A stretch of DNA of 64,000 nucleotides from Paenibacillus sp. FSL A5-0031. GTDB lineage: Bacteria > Bacillota > Bacilli > Paenibacillales > Paenibacillaceae. Of the stretch, positions 1-8,691 are shown piece after piece. A model generated the notes under the pieces. That model did no database searches. It worked only from the letters and a program-made list of their open reading frames with translations, and was not told the DNA's origin. The stretch spans positions 1 through 64,000 of the forward strand of contig NZ_MRTD01000003.1 in NCBI RefSeq assembly GCF_001956295.1. The letters run 5' to 3'. A program made the position numbers and the translations under genes. Numbering within the stretch: position 1 is the first letter of the stretch; every line of letters starts with the position of its first letter.

Positions 1-75
1 GAGGTCCTTTTTCTCGATGAAAATAAGTTCTAAGTAGTGCTCAAAAAATCGCAAAATGACTTTTGAGACAGCCCC
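1..75 (-). mobile_element. probable insertion-sequence terminus (end only)
   Basis: Read on the minus strand, the segment begins at about position 75 with GGGGCTGTCTCAAAAGTC and continues AT-rich to the window edge. This resembles the terminal inverted repeats of IS1182/IS4-like elements in Bacillales. No transposase is visible because the element would lie outside the window. The end sits 17 bp beyond the stop codon of the DUF11 gene. The assignment rests on recognising the end sequence only. Confidence 0.4.
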
Positions 76-92
76 TTATTTGTTTCTTTGTT

Positions 93-1772
93 TCACTCGT
101 CATCCCCAAGTACAGCAACTGCTAATGAATTGGATAGAGCCTCGCCAGTGTAGCTTTGTCCGCTTACCTCATAGGAGAATTTCGCTTTGACATAACCTAC
201 GATTTCATCAGAAGCGATTGCGTCCGTAACGATAGCAGAATAAATGATTTCAAGTGTTGCTCCGGGTAGTATAATTCCAAGCTGCCAAGTTTGGTTGCCG
301 TCATAATCAATGGGGCTTAGTCGAGCTCCATCCACACGGAACGTTTTCGGCAATAAATCTACGCCATATGGAAACTCGCTTGTAAATGAAACGAAAGCTG
401 GCAAGTTCCCTTTATTTATAAGCGTTGAAACGATGGTTATTGTATCGCCATACTCCACAATAGGCGGAGTGATCTCTGCTGTAAGCTGAATAATAGGAGC
501 AGCCACTTCTGTTATTGCAGCATTTGAGATCGCGGAATTGCTAACTATTCTTCCGTCTGAGAGCCGAAAAGTGTAGACAACCGATGCAGTGTTCGTTAAT
601 GGTGCAACAGTGGCAAGTTGTAAAGGGATTTGGGCATCAAAGGTTATCCTGTTTTGTGATTGCCCGAGCAGCGTACCGAGATTAATGCCATCTTCAATAA
701 ACACGCCTGGCATCGAATGGTTATTTAACTTCAGGCTGTTTGGTACAAAGAATGTGCCAGCAGGCAAAGTGTCATCCATCACGGCATCAACGGCAACATT
801 ACTGGCATTATCAATGTAGATCGAGTAATGCAAGACATCACCTGGGACAGCGACAAGCGGATCTACTTGCTTATTAACGCTGATCTCAGGCTGGATAAGG
901 ATAACGGCGACCTCATTTGATTGTGTATAATCCGGCGTGCCGGAAATTTGATAACGAACGATCGCTTTGCTGATAGATATAGAGGCTGCATCCTCCGTCG
1001 TTTGCGCGCGATAGGTGATAACGATGGTTGATTGTGGTCTAATAGTGCCGAGCGGGATACCTGCATTCGGGTCAGCGCTTGGTGAAATAACAGCATTGAT
1101 TGTCACGCTGCCGGGTACAAAAAGGATACCGAGAGGCAGATCGAAGGAAGCGACTGCCTCTCGGAGACTAAGGTTGCCGTCATTAACAATTGTAAGTTCA
1201 TAGGTTACATGCTCTGAGACAAAGGTTTGTTCGGTGCTTGCGCTAAGTCGGGCAGATAGCGATACCTCATTAACTGGTGTAACGAGCGTGTTCGAGTGGG
1301 TAATACTCGTGATAATTCGTCCTTCTGCTGTTCGAAATTCGGCATCTGCCTGCGCTTGGTTAACTAGCTGAAGGCTGCTTGGAATGGAAACGACAATGAG
1401 TTGAAATATGATTTGTGCTTGCGCTTGCGGCATCATATTTCCAATTGCAATACCGTTGTTTGGGTTAGCGCCAGGCATGGGTGTTCCGTTCAATATTACG
1501 CTGTTCGCGACAAATGAAGTTCCTTCCGGCAGCTTGTCGGTAAGTATGACGCTGCCGGCAGTGTTTCCCGTGTTCGTTGCCGTGATATTGTAGGTTATCG
1601 TGCTGCCAAGAGTAACCTCGCTTTCATAGGCTTTTTTCTCGAGTACGATACGAGTCCCTATTAATGCGGTATTGACCGTGTTGGAGTAGGTCACCAGCTC
1701 TGCGCTTCCTGAGGCAAACTGAACAAGCGATTGATTTTGAACCATTGGATTACCGCCAGGAAGCGGGCTCAT
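93..1772 (-). CDS. DUF11 repeat protein, C-terminal part (broken from upstream ORF)
   Basis: 559 codons starting with an ATG that overlaps the stop of the preceding ORF as ATGA. It holds the tail of one DUF11-like beta-sandwich repeat and four more, with the usual signatures (GSTITYNITATNTGN, LPEGTSFVANSV). The first residues (SPLPGGNPMVQNQSLVQF) continue exactly where the upstream protein stops inside its 15th repeat, so the two ORFs are most simply one gene divided by a one-base frame change. The last four repeats are more diverged from each other than those upstream. The protein ends GDDE, with no LPXTG motif, SLH domain or membrane anchor. A genuine coupled second cistron is possible, because an AUGA overlap can reinitiate, but it would begin in mid-domain. 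Confidence 0.75.
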   Translation of the reverse strand: MSPLPGGNPMVQNQSLVQFASGSAELVTYSNTVNTALIGTRIVLEKKAYESEVTLGSTITYNITATNTGNTAGSVILTDKLPEGTSFVANSVILNGTPMPGANPNNGIAIGNMMPQAQAQIIFQLIVVSIPSSLQLVNQAQADAEFRTAEGRIITSITHSNTLVTPVNEVSLSARLSASTEQTFVSEHVTYELTIVNDGNLSLREAVASFDLPLGILFVPGSVTINAVISPSADPNAGIPLGTIRPQSTIVITYRAQTTEDAASISISKAIVRYQISGTPDYTQSNEVAVILIQPEISVNKQVDPLVAVPGDVLHYSIYIDNASNVAVDAVMDDTLPAGTFFVPNSLKLNNHSMPGVFIEDGINLGTLLGQSQNRITFDAQIPLQLATVAPLTNTASVVYTFRLSDGRIVSNSAISNAAITEVAAPIIQLTAEITPPIVEYGDTITIVSTLINKGNLPAFVSFTSEFPYGVDLLPKTFRVDGARLSPIDYDGNQTWQLGIILPGATLEIIYSAIVTDAIASDEIVGYVKAKFSYEVSGQSYTGEALSNSLAVAVLGDDE

Positions 1773-4700
1773 AGTGTAACAACCAGCACATTGAATGTAA
1801 CGGTTGAGCTGCCTCCAGCAGCAATGGTGCCAATGGTAATGCCATTATTGGGATTAGCTGTTGGCCGCGGTGAACCATCTACAGTGACACTGCCCGTCGT
1901 AAACGTTGTTCCTGCTGGGGTAGGGTCGATGAGTATGACGTTATTGACGGATTCAATGCCATTGTTGGACACCGTTATAGTATAGGTAATGGTATCGCCT
2001 ACAACAGCATCAATGGAAGATGCGCTCTTCACGACAGACACATTTGGAGAAGACACAGGAATAGACAATACATTCGATAAAATAGTTCCGGTCAGCACAC
2101 GGCCATCCGGCGGTACGTAGGAGAAGTTGGCTGTTGCTTGGTTTACGAGCAGCTGCGGCGAAGGTAGTGCATCTACCGTTACCTGCAGTGAAATCAGGAT
2201 GCTAACGGATGCGCCAGGCGAAACGGTGCCAACAGGAACACCAGTCGCCGGATTAGCGCCAGGCTGCGGTACGCCATTGATTAGCACACTGTTTGGCACA
2301 AAGGCGGCACCAGTTGGAATCGTATCAAATACGGATGCCTGCACGGCAATATTGCCCGTATTCGTGATGGTCAGTGAATAAGTTACTGTGTCTCCGACAG
2401 TCGCATTTGCGGTATCGGCAGATTTGCCAAGTGCAAGAATAGGCTGATAAATTGGTGTAACGATCGTGTTGGAAAACGTATTTCCTGAAAAAGCACCCGA
2501 CGTAAAGCTTACGGTAGCTCTATTGCTGAGCGTGCCGGAATCTGAAAGCGACGTTACTAGTACGCTGAAATCAACCAACACCGTAACGCTAGGCGCGATC
2601 AACCCGACTAAGATGCCAAGGGACGGGTTAGCTGCTGGTCTAGGAACACCATCAATTAAGACGCTTCCAGCCTGAAAGGATGATCCAGGGGACAAGGGAT
2701 CGACCACCAGCACATTATTAATATTCTCAATGCCGTTGTTCGTAACTGCAATTCGATAGGTTATCGTGTCACCTACGACCGCATCGGTAACAGTGGTGCT
2801 CTTCACAACGGCAACATTAGGTGCAGATACAGGAATGGACAAGGCGTTTGTACTAAATGAGCCGCCTAAGGTGCGGCCATCTGGCAGCAAGAAGCTGTAG
2901 GTAGCGGACGCTTGGTTCACAAGCTGCTGATTTTGCGGAAGCGCATTGATGACTACCGAAAAAGTGACGCTTGCCGTAGTTGTGACGCTGCCAAGCGATA
3001 TTCCTGCTGCCGGATCTGCACCTGGCACGAGCTGGCCATTTACGATGACACTGTTCTGGACAAGACTTGTGCCAGCTGGAATCGTATCCGTTAAGGTAAC
3101 GTTACCGGGATAATTGCCGGTATTTTGAATTGCAATCGTATAGACAACGGTGTCACCAATCGTCGCATTGCTTGTGTTTCCACTTTTGGTTCCTGTTAGT
3201 ATCGGCTGATAGACAGGAATGATCACTGTGTTCGAGAAAGTGACACCCGAGAATACACCTGATGTAAAGCTGACAGATGAACGATTGCTAAGCTGTCCAG
3301 AAGCGGGTAAAGAAATGACGGATACGTTGAAGGATACTACAACGGTAGTGCCTTGCACGATCGTCCCTATAGCTACGCCGGTTGCGGGGTTGGCCGTTGG
3401 TCTTGGCACTCCGTCTACCAATACGCTGCCTGGAACTAAAGCACTTCCGACCGGCAATGGGTCTGTAAAAATAATATTATTTACCGCTGCGATGCCGCTA
3501 TTGAGAATGTTTATAGAATAGGTGACGATATCGCCAATTGCTACGGCTGTTGAAGTTGTGCTTTTGACAACACTGACATTAGGTGCAGATACAGAAATTA
3601 CGACGGTGTTGGAGCTTGAGCTGCCGCTAAGCGGGCGGCCGCTTGGCAGAACAAATGCAAAGCTTGCAAGAGCTTGGTTTGAAAGCTGCTGCGGATTCGG
3701 CAGGGAATCGATGATGACCGAGAAGGTAACGGACACTGTTGCATTAGGAGCAACAGCACCAATGTTGATGCCTGTTACAGGGTCGGCACCTGGCTGAGGC
3801 TGCCCTCCCACTAGGACACTATTGGGCTCGAAGATTGCACCGAGCGGGATATTGTCAGTCAATGTTACATTCCCAGCATAATTTCCTGTATTGCTGACGT
3901 CGATTCGGTAGCTGACGGTGTCCCCAAGTGTGGCGTTAATAGAATTTGCACTTTTAACGAGTGAGATTACGGGCTGATAGACAGGGGTATTAACGACGTT
4001 GGACATCGTCATGCCCGAGAATACACCGGATGTAAAGGTAATATTTGCTTGGTTTCCGATTTGCCCGGAGACTGGAATAGAAGTAACGCTGAGCTTGAAC
4101 GACACGGTTACCGTATTGGATGAAGGGATTAATCCAAGGGCAATTCCCGATGCAGGCACACCAGGTGCGGGATTGCCGTTTATCGTCAAGCTGCCGGCAA
4201 CGTATGTTGCTCCGTCCGGTACAGGATCTGTAAGTACAACATTATTGATCGATTCAATGCCGCTGTTTGTTACGGCAACTGAATAAGTAATGATGTCTCC
4301 AAGTGCAGCATCGACCGTCGTTGTGCTTTTGACGACCGCAACGTTAGGTGCAGAAACAGGAACAGACAATACGTTTGATTGTGTGGAGCCATTCAGAAGC
4401 CTTCCATCTGGCGGTGTAAATGTATAAGCTCCTATGGCTTGATTCACAAGGACCTGCGGGTTTGGAAGTGTTGTAATTACAGTCGAATAGGTAACAGTTA
4501 TCGGCACACCAGGCAAAACGCTTCCCACACTAATGCCGGTTGCAGGCGATTCTCCAGGATGCGGAACGCCGCCAACGACGACGCTGTTTGGCGCAAACGT
4601 TGTTCCAGCCGGAAGTGCATCAGTCAACGTGAGTATTCCCTCAAGATTCCCAGTATTGCTTACAAGTACAGTATAAGTAACAGTGTCTCCAAGCGTAGCA

Positions 4701-7450
4701 TTGCTTGTATTTGCGCTTAATTGCAAAGAAATTTGCGGCTGAGTTACAGGAGTTGTTGTCGTATTAGACGAGGATGAAGCTGAGAATGCACCTGATGTAA
4801 AACTTACGGTTGATTGATTCGTTATTTGCGTTGGGACTGCCATCGTTACTCTCACCTCAAAAGTTACGGTAGCCGAACCGCCAGGGGCGAGGGTACCGAT
4901 TGGGATACCGGTGGATGGAGCTGAATCCGCCCGGGGAGTGCCGTTAATGAACACGCTATTGCTAATAAAGGCAATATTATCGGCCAAAGGATCGTTAACT
5001 ACGACATGGTTAACAGGAGCAATACCGTTGTTGGTTACAATGGAGGTATAGGTAAAGGTATCGCCTACAACGACGGAGGTTGGTGCTGCAGATTTCACTA
5101 AAGTTACGTTGGGCAGTGACAGAGGTATTGATACGGTATTAGAAGCCGATGCACCATTTAATTGACGACCGTCCGGCAGTGAGTAATTGTAGGGTGCACT
5201 TGCTTGGTTGACGAGAAATTGAGGTGAAGGCAGTGTTGCAACCGTCACGACAAAGCTGATTTCTGTCATGCTCCCTGGCAGTACATTCCCGATGGGAATC
5301 CCTGTTACAGGGTTTAATCCGGGAAAGGGTACTGAATTTATGAGCACGCTGTTTGTATCGAAAACAGCGCCGGCTGGGATATTATCCGTTACGTTTACTG
5401 TAGCGCCAATATTACCGCTGTTTTGAACTCTTAATGTATAAGTATAAGTGTCGCCTATCGTTGCATTTTGAGTGCTTGCAAGCTTAACAATAGATATGAT
5501 GGGCTGGTACACCGGAATTTGAATCGTTTCGGATAACGATGATCCTGTAAATGAACCTGATGTATAGCTGATGGCCGCACGATTAGATATGACAGCGGGA
5601 TCGGGCAGCGATGTTACTTGTGCCTGAAATACGATAGTTACGCTGGCAGATGGATTAATGGTGCCGATAGATATGCCGACATTCGGGTTTGCAGTTGTTG
5701 CTACCCCGTTAATTGTTGCGCTTCCTGCAATGAAAGCTGCGCTGTTGGTCAATGTGTCGGAGATGTTGACATTTGTAACGGGTACGACGCTGTTATTCAC
5801 AGCGACAATCGTAAACGTCAAAATGTCACCTATAGCAGCTGCGGTGGCGTTGACAGCTTTGGTAATTGTGACGTTTGGCGCTTGGGCAGTGAGCGTGATT
5901 GTATTGGAGCTGCTGCTCCCACTTAAGCTTCTGCCGCTAGGCAACTGATAGGTATATAAGCCTGAGGCTTGATTGACTAAAGATGGCGGCGACGGAAGCG
6001 AGTTTAACAAGATTTGAAATGAGACGCTTGATACGCCGGAAGGAGGCAAAGCGCCAAGTGAAATGCCTGTAACGGGACTGCTGCCGGGAAGTGCTGTTCC
6101 ATTAACGATGACACTGTTTGGCACAAAGGATGAGCCGGTTGGGATATTATCCGTTAAGGTCACTTGGGCAGCAATATTTCCACTGTTTTTTACGCTGAAT
6201 GAATAGGTTATTGTTCCTCCAACAGTAGCGTTCGTAGGCGTACCGTTTTTTGTAATGCTGATGATGGGTTGATATACAGGCGTTGTCACGCTGCCAGACA
6301 GTGAGAGACCTGTGAAAACGCCAGAGCTGTAGGATACCGAAGCCTGATTAACAAATGTACCTGAGCTAGGAATAGCAGTCGCGCGAATTGCAAAAGTAAC
6401 GGTGACAGAGCTGCTTGGCGCAATGGTTCCTAAACTGATGCCGCTCGCGGGATTTGCTGTTGGTTTGGATACGCCAGCTACAATTACGCTCCCAGAGGTG
6501 AATTCCGCTCCAACAGGAATGGTGTCACCCAATGTGACATTGGTGACGGATTCGATGCCGCTGTTCGTGACGACTAAGGAATAGGTTAATGTTTCACCTA
6601 CGGCGATGTCGGTTAAGCTAGCGCTCTTCGTGACAACAACATTTGGAAGTCTTACAGGAACTGTTACCGTATTTGAAGTTAATGAGCCGGAAAAGATTCT
6701 TCCATCAGGTATTTGATACGTATAGGTGGCTGATGCCTGATTCACAAGCTGAGGTGGAGATGGCAAAACATTTACTTGCACTTGAAACGTGATTGTTGAC
6801 GATCCCCCAGCTGCAATCGTTCCAATGGCTACTCCCGCAGAAGGATTCGCACCTGCTACAACGATTCCGTTGACACGGAAACTATTCGGTATAAATGAAG
6901 TTCCCGCAGGGATGTTGTCCGTCAGGTTGACAATGGCTGCTGAACTACCGGTATTCGCTACGAGCAGCGTATAGACGACTTGATTACCAACCGTTGCGTT
7001 CTGTGTGCTCGCACTTTTTACAATGGATAAATTAGGAGCGTAAACAGGGATAGTGACTGTATTGGATGGAATGACACCCGTAATAATGGAACCGCCGGCT
7101 ATACTTTGAAACGTAAAGGCCGCATTGGCTGTGCTTGAAAGCTGAGCTGTGCTTGGCAAGGAGGTTACAGTTGCTTGATAGGTAACGGTGATGGAGGTTG
7201 CCAGATTTAATGAGCCAAGCGGTGCTCCGGTTCTTATGTCGAACGTCGGTTTTGAGACGCCGCCTACAACGACGCTGCCTGGTACGAACGCAACGCCAGC
7301 AGGCAAAGTATCGGTTAAGACGATACTGGCTGCGTTTGCTGTCCCTGAGTTGCTGACCGTGACCGTAAAGGTGATGATGTCGCCGATGGTAGGCCCTGTT
7401 GCATTCTCGCTTAGCGTTACATTGATAACGGGCGCATTTATATTGACTTG
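93..7450 (-). repeat. about 19 tandem DUF11-type repeats, two alternating classes
   Basis: Protein-level tandem repeats of about 380 bp. Class A units contain NTGN and LVNQA motifs and open QPI or APN. Class B units contain NNGI or NSGI, FTSG.FSG and LSNR motifs. They alternate A-B-A-B through most of the array, giving a higher-order period of about 760 bp. Such an array is prone to recombination and to assembly collapse. Confidence 0.8.
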
Positions 7451-8485
7451 GATGGCATTTGCGTTTAATACATAAGCATCTCCGGAAGTTGTAAGCGACA
7501 AAACGGCTGAGCTCTGGTTGTTCGTCAGCCTAGCGGAAATATCAACATTCGTAATATCCCAGCCCTGCCGACCGCCAATGATGTTCGTGCCGGGTGTGCC
7601 ATTTGTTTGATTGCGGTCCCCGAAAGTTCCAGTTGTGTTTAATGCACCGGAATCATTGTTAATTTGTGAGGCGAAAAAATTGTTCGCGAAATTGTTTGTG
7701 CCAGATAGAGCTACTAAGCTAGCTGCCGTCGGGCCAAACAACGCCTGATCACCTGTTCGGTTTGCATCTCCTTCCTGAGCGCTAAACAACGCCCTGCCGC
7801 CTAAGGCTCCCGAGATCGGCGTGGCAAATCCGGTTATTGTCGTATTGACCGCTGCCGAAGTGCTTTGAACCAAAATAGCTCCAACTCGAAGCGACATGTT
7901 GCGAAACGGAAGTGAAGGATTCTGATAAATGACGGCGAGGGTCCAGCCAGCATGGTTAGCAGTTGAATCGCCGGGAATAACAATCGTTCCGACTACGCCG
8001 CCTGTTATATAGGTACCCGCGCCAGCCGCCAGCACAAGCGAGGTGACATTGGCTGAACGAGTATAGCCAAGTGCGCCTCCCCCCAAATCGAACGTATTGC
8101 TTGTTGCTGCATCAGGAGTGATGCTTGAGGTTCCCAGCGGTGTAATAAACGTAACGGGATTGTTAATGGCTGCGGTTAGATTAACGGTTCCATTGACATA
8201 AGTGCCGCCCCAAATAAGCTCTGCATAAAGTACAGTGCTTCCAGTGGGGAGAACGAGAACGGCGGCAGAACTATTTTCCAAATAGTTGCTCGTCGTTCCA
8301 AGCGGGTACGTGCCGTACCGAGCTGCTGTATTCGTAGTGCTGAAAGCGCCTATACTGTCTGAAGTACCTGGGGTTCCAGCAACATCTGAGCGGCTGAGAC
8401 CCAGCGTATTCCCGGTAAATGTAATGGCGCCGGTTGCGTTTAATGTTGATCGGACGACCAGAGGTATCGTATTCACCCCCTTCAA
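1769..8485 (-). CDS. giant DUF11 repeat protein, N-terminal part
   Basis: About 2,238 residues. The N-terminal ~330 residues form a non-repeated domain (contains GAITFTGNTLGLSRS and LIWGGTYVNG), as in large DUF11 proteins of Bacillales. About 15 tandem repeats of roughly 125-130 residues follow, opening alternately with QPIIS.. and APNV.. and ending SNTV. There is no signal peptide and no sorting signal, so it is not a classical secreted wall protein. Together with the sigma-K-like -10 box upstream this suggests a mother-cell protein placed on the spore surface (inference). The start is unclear: TTG at 8485 lacks a ribosome site, GTG at 8476 overlaps the AAGGGGG sequence, and a well-spaced codon after it would be ATA at 8469. 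It ends at TGA within repeat 15 and continues one frame back in the next ORF. Confidence 0.8.
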   Translation of the reverse strand: MKGVNTIPLVVRSTLNATGAITFTGNTLGLSRSDVAGTPGTSDSIGAFSTTNTAARYGTYPLGTTSNYLENSSAAVLVLPTGSTVLYAELIWGGTYVNGTVNLTAAINNPVTFITPLGTSSITPDAATSNTFDLGGGALGYTRSANVTSLVLAAGAGTYITGGVVGTIVIPGDSTANHAGWTLAVIYQNPSLPFRNMSLRVGAILVQSTSAAVNTTITGFATPISGALGGRALFSAQEGDANRTGDQALFGPTAASLVALSGTNNFANNFFASQINNDSGALNTTGTFGDRNQTNGTPGTNIIGGRQGWDITNVDISARLTNNQSSAVLSLTTSGDAYVLNANAIQVNINAPVINVTLSENATGPTIGDIITFTVTVSNSGTANAASIVLTDTLPAGVAFVPGSVVVGGVSKPTFDIRTGAPLGSLNLATSITVTYQATVTSLPSTAQLSSTANAAFTFQSIAGGSIITGVIPSNTVTIPVYAPNLSIVKSASTQNATVGNQVVYTLLVANTGSSAAIVNLTDNIPAGTSFIPNSFRVNGIVVAGANPSAGVAIGTIAAGGSSTITFQVQVNVLPSPPQLVNQASATYTYQIPDGRIFSGSLTSNTVTVPVRLPNVVVTKSASLTDIAVGETLTYSLVVTNSGIESVTNVTLGDTIPVGAEFTSGSVIVAGVSKPTANPASGISLGTIAPSSSVTVTFAIRATAIPSSGTFVNQASVSYSSGVFTGLSLSGSVTTPVYQPIISITKNGTPTNATVGGTITYSFSVKNSGNIAAQVTLTDNIPTGSSFVPNSVIVNGTALPGSSPVTGISLGALPPSGVSSVSFQILLNSLPSPPSLVNQASGLYTYQLPSGRSLSGSSSSNTITLTAQAPNVTITKAVNATAAAIGDILTFTIVAVNNSVVPVTNVNISDTLTNSAAFIAGSATINGVATTANPNVGISIGTINPSASVTIVFQAQVTSLPDPAVISNRAAISYTSGSFTGSSLSETIQIPVYQPIISIVKLASTQNATIGDTYTYTLRVQNSGNIGATVNVTDNIPAGAVFDTNSVLINSVPFPGLNPVTGIPIGNVLPGSMTEISFVVTVATLPSPQFLVNQASAPYNYSLPDGRQLNGASASNTVSIPLSLPNVTLVKSAAPTSVVVGDTFTYTSIVTNNGIAPVNHVVVNDPLADNIAFISNSVFINGTPRADSAPSTGIPIGTLAPGGSATVTFEVRVTMAVPTQITNQSTVSFTSGAFSASSSSNTTTTPVTQPQISLQLSANTSNATLGDTVTYTVLVSNTGNLEGILTLTDALPAGTTFAPNSVVVGGVPHPGESPATGISVGSVLPGVPITVTYSTVITTLPNPQVLVNQAIGAYTFTPPDGRLLNGSTQSNVLSVPVSAPNVAVVKSTTTVDAALGDIITYSVAVTNSGIESINNVVLTDPVPDGATYVAGSLTINGNPAPGVPASGIALGLIPSSNTVTVSFKLSVTSIPVSGQIGNQANITFTSGVFSGMTMSNVVNTPVYQPVISLVKSANSINATLGDTVSYRIDVSNTGNYAGNVTLTDNIPLGAIFEPNSVLVGGQPQPGADPVTGINIGAVAPNATVSVTFSVIIDSLPNPQQLSNQALASFAFVLPSGRPLSGSSSSNTVVISVSAPNVSVVKSTTSTAVAIGDIVTYSINILNSGIAAVNNIIFTDPLPVGSALVPGSVLVDGVPRPTANPATGVAIGTIVQGTTVVVSFNVSVISLPASGQLSNRSSVSFTSGVFSGVTFSNTVIIPVYQPILTGTKSGNTSNATIGDTVVYTIAIQNTGNYPGNVTLTDTIPAGTSLVQNSVIVNGQLVPGADPAAGISLGSVTTTASVTFSVVINALPQNQQLVNQASATYSFLLPDGRTLGGSFSTNALSIPVSAPNVAVVKSTTVTDAVVGDTITYRIAVTNNGIENINNVLVVDPLSPGSSFQAGSVLIDGVPRPAANPSLGILVGLIAPSVTVLVDFSVLVTSLSDSGTLSNRATVSFTSGAFSGNTFSNTIVTPIYQPILALGKSADTANATVGDTVTYSLTITNTGNIAVQASVFDTIPTGAAFVPNSVLINGVPQPGANPATGVPVGTVSPGASVSILISLQVTVDALPSPQLLVNQATANFSYVPPDGRVLTGTILSNVLSIPVSSPNVSVVKSASSIDAVVGDTITYTITVSNNGIESVNNVILIDPTPAGTTFTTGSVTVDGSPRPTANPNNGITIGTIAAGGSSTVTFNVLVVTL

Positions 8486-8519
8486 AAGCTAATTTTGTTG
8501 TAAAAATGAATGTATTGCT

Positions 8520-8528
8520 TAGTTTATG
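8520..8528 (-). promoter_or_regulatory. sigma-K-like -10 element for the DUF11 gene
   Basis: On the minus strand the sequence is CATAAACTA, a match to the sigma-K -10 consensus CATANNNTA, 35 bp before the earliest possible start codon. An AC dinucleotide lies about 19 bp upstream of it, slightly far for the -35 element. Mother-cell expression would suit a repeat protein without a secretion signal. This is suggestive only. Confidence 0.35.
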
Positions 8529-8599
8529 AGACTTTAGCCACTATTTTGTTTGTCTTCTTAAAATATAGTTTTTGCGCTCTGTTGCGTTGGTTTAATATC

Positions 8600-8672
8600 G
8601 TCCAAGAATAGAGTCTAATTTCGTCCAATTAAACGCTTTCATTTACAAGATATAATGATAAAAACGCTTTCA
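8600..8672 (+). promoter_or_regulatory. promoter with direct-repeat operator and two cre sites (GH30)
   Basis: A 59-bp block (8600-8658) matches 50 of 59 positions at 12962-13020. It has GTCCAA at 8600, GTCTAA at 8613 and GTCCAA at 8623; the last two start 10 bp apart, one helical turn, as expected for an AraC-type two-HTH protein. The -10 is TATAAT (8651-8656) with no good -35, fitting an activated promoter. CcpA cre-like sequences ATTAAACGCTTTCA (8628-8641) and TAAAAACGCTTTCA (8659-8672) flank the -10. The probable activator is the YesN-type regulator encoded at 11896-12957. Confidence 0.65.
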
Positions 8673-8691
8673 AAAAGTGAGGTTTGCGGTG

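Noticed and set aside
1760-1785. Programmed -1 ribosomal frameshift joining the two DUF11 ORFs
   Set aside because: No X-XXY-YYZ heptamer or obvious downstream pseudoknot is present; an indel or coupled reinitiation explains it more simply.
93-7450. DUF11 repeats as CRISPR or DNA-level satellite
   Set aside because: The repetition is at protein level with variable codons and about 380-bp units; there are no short identical repeats with unique spacers.
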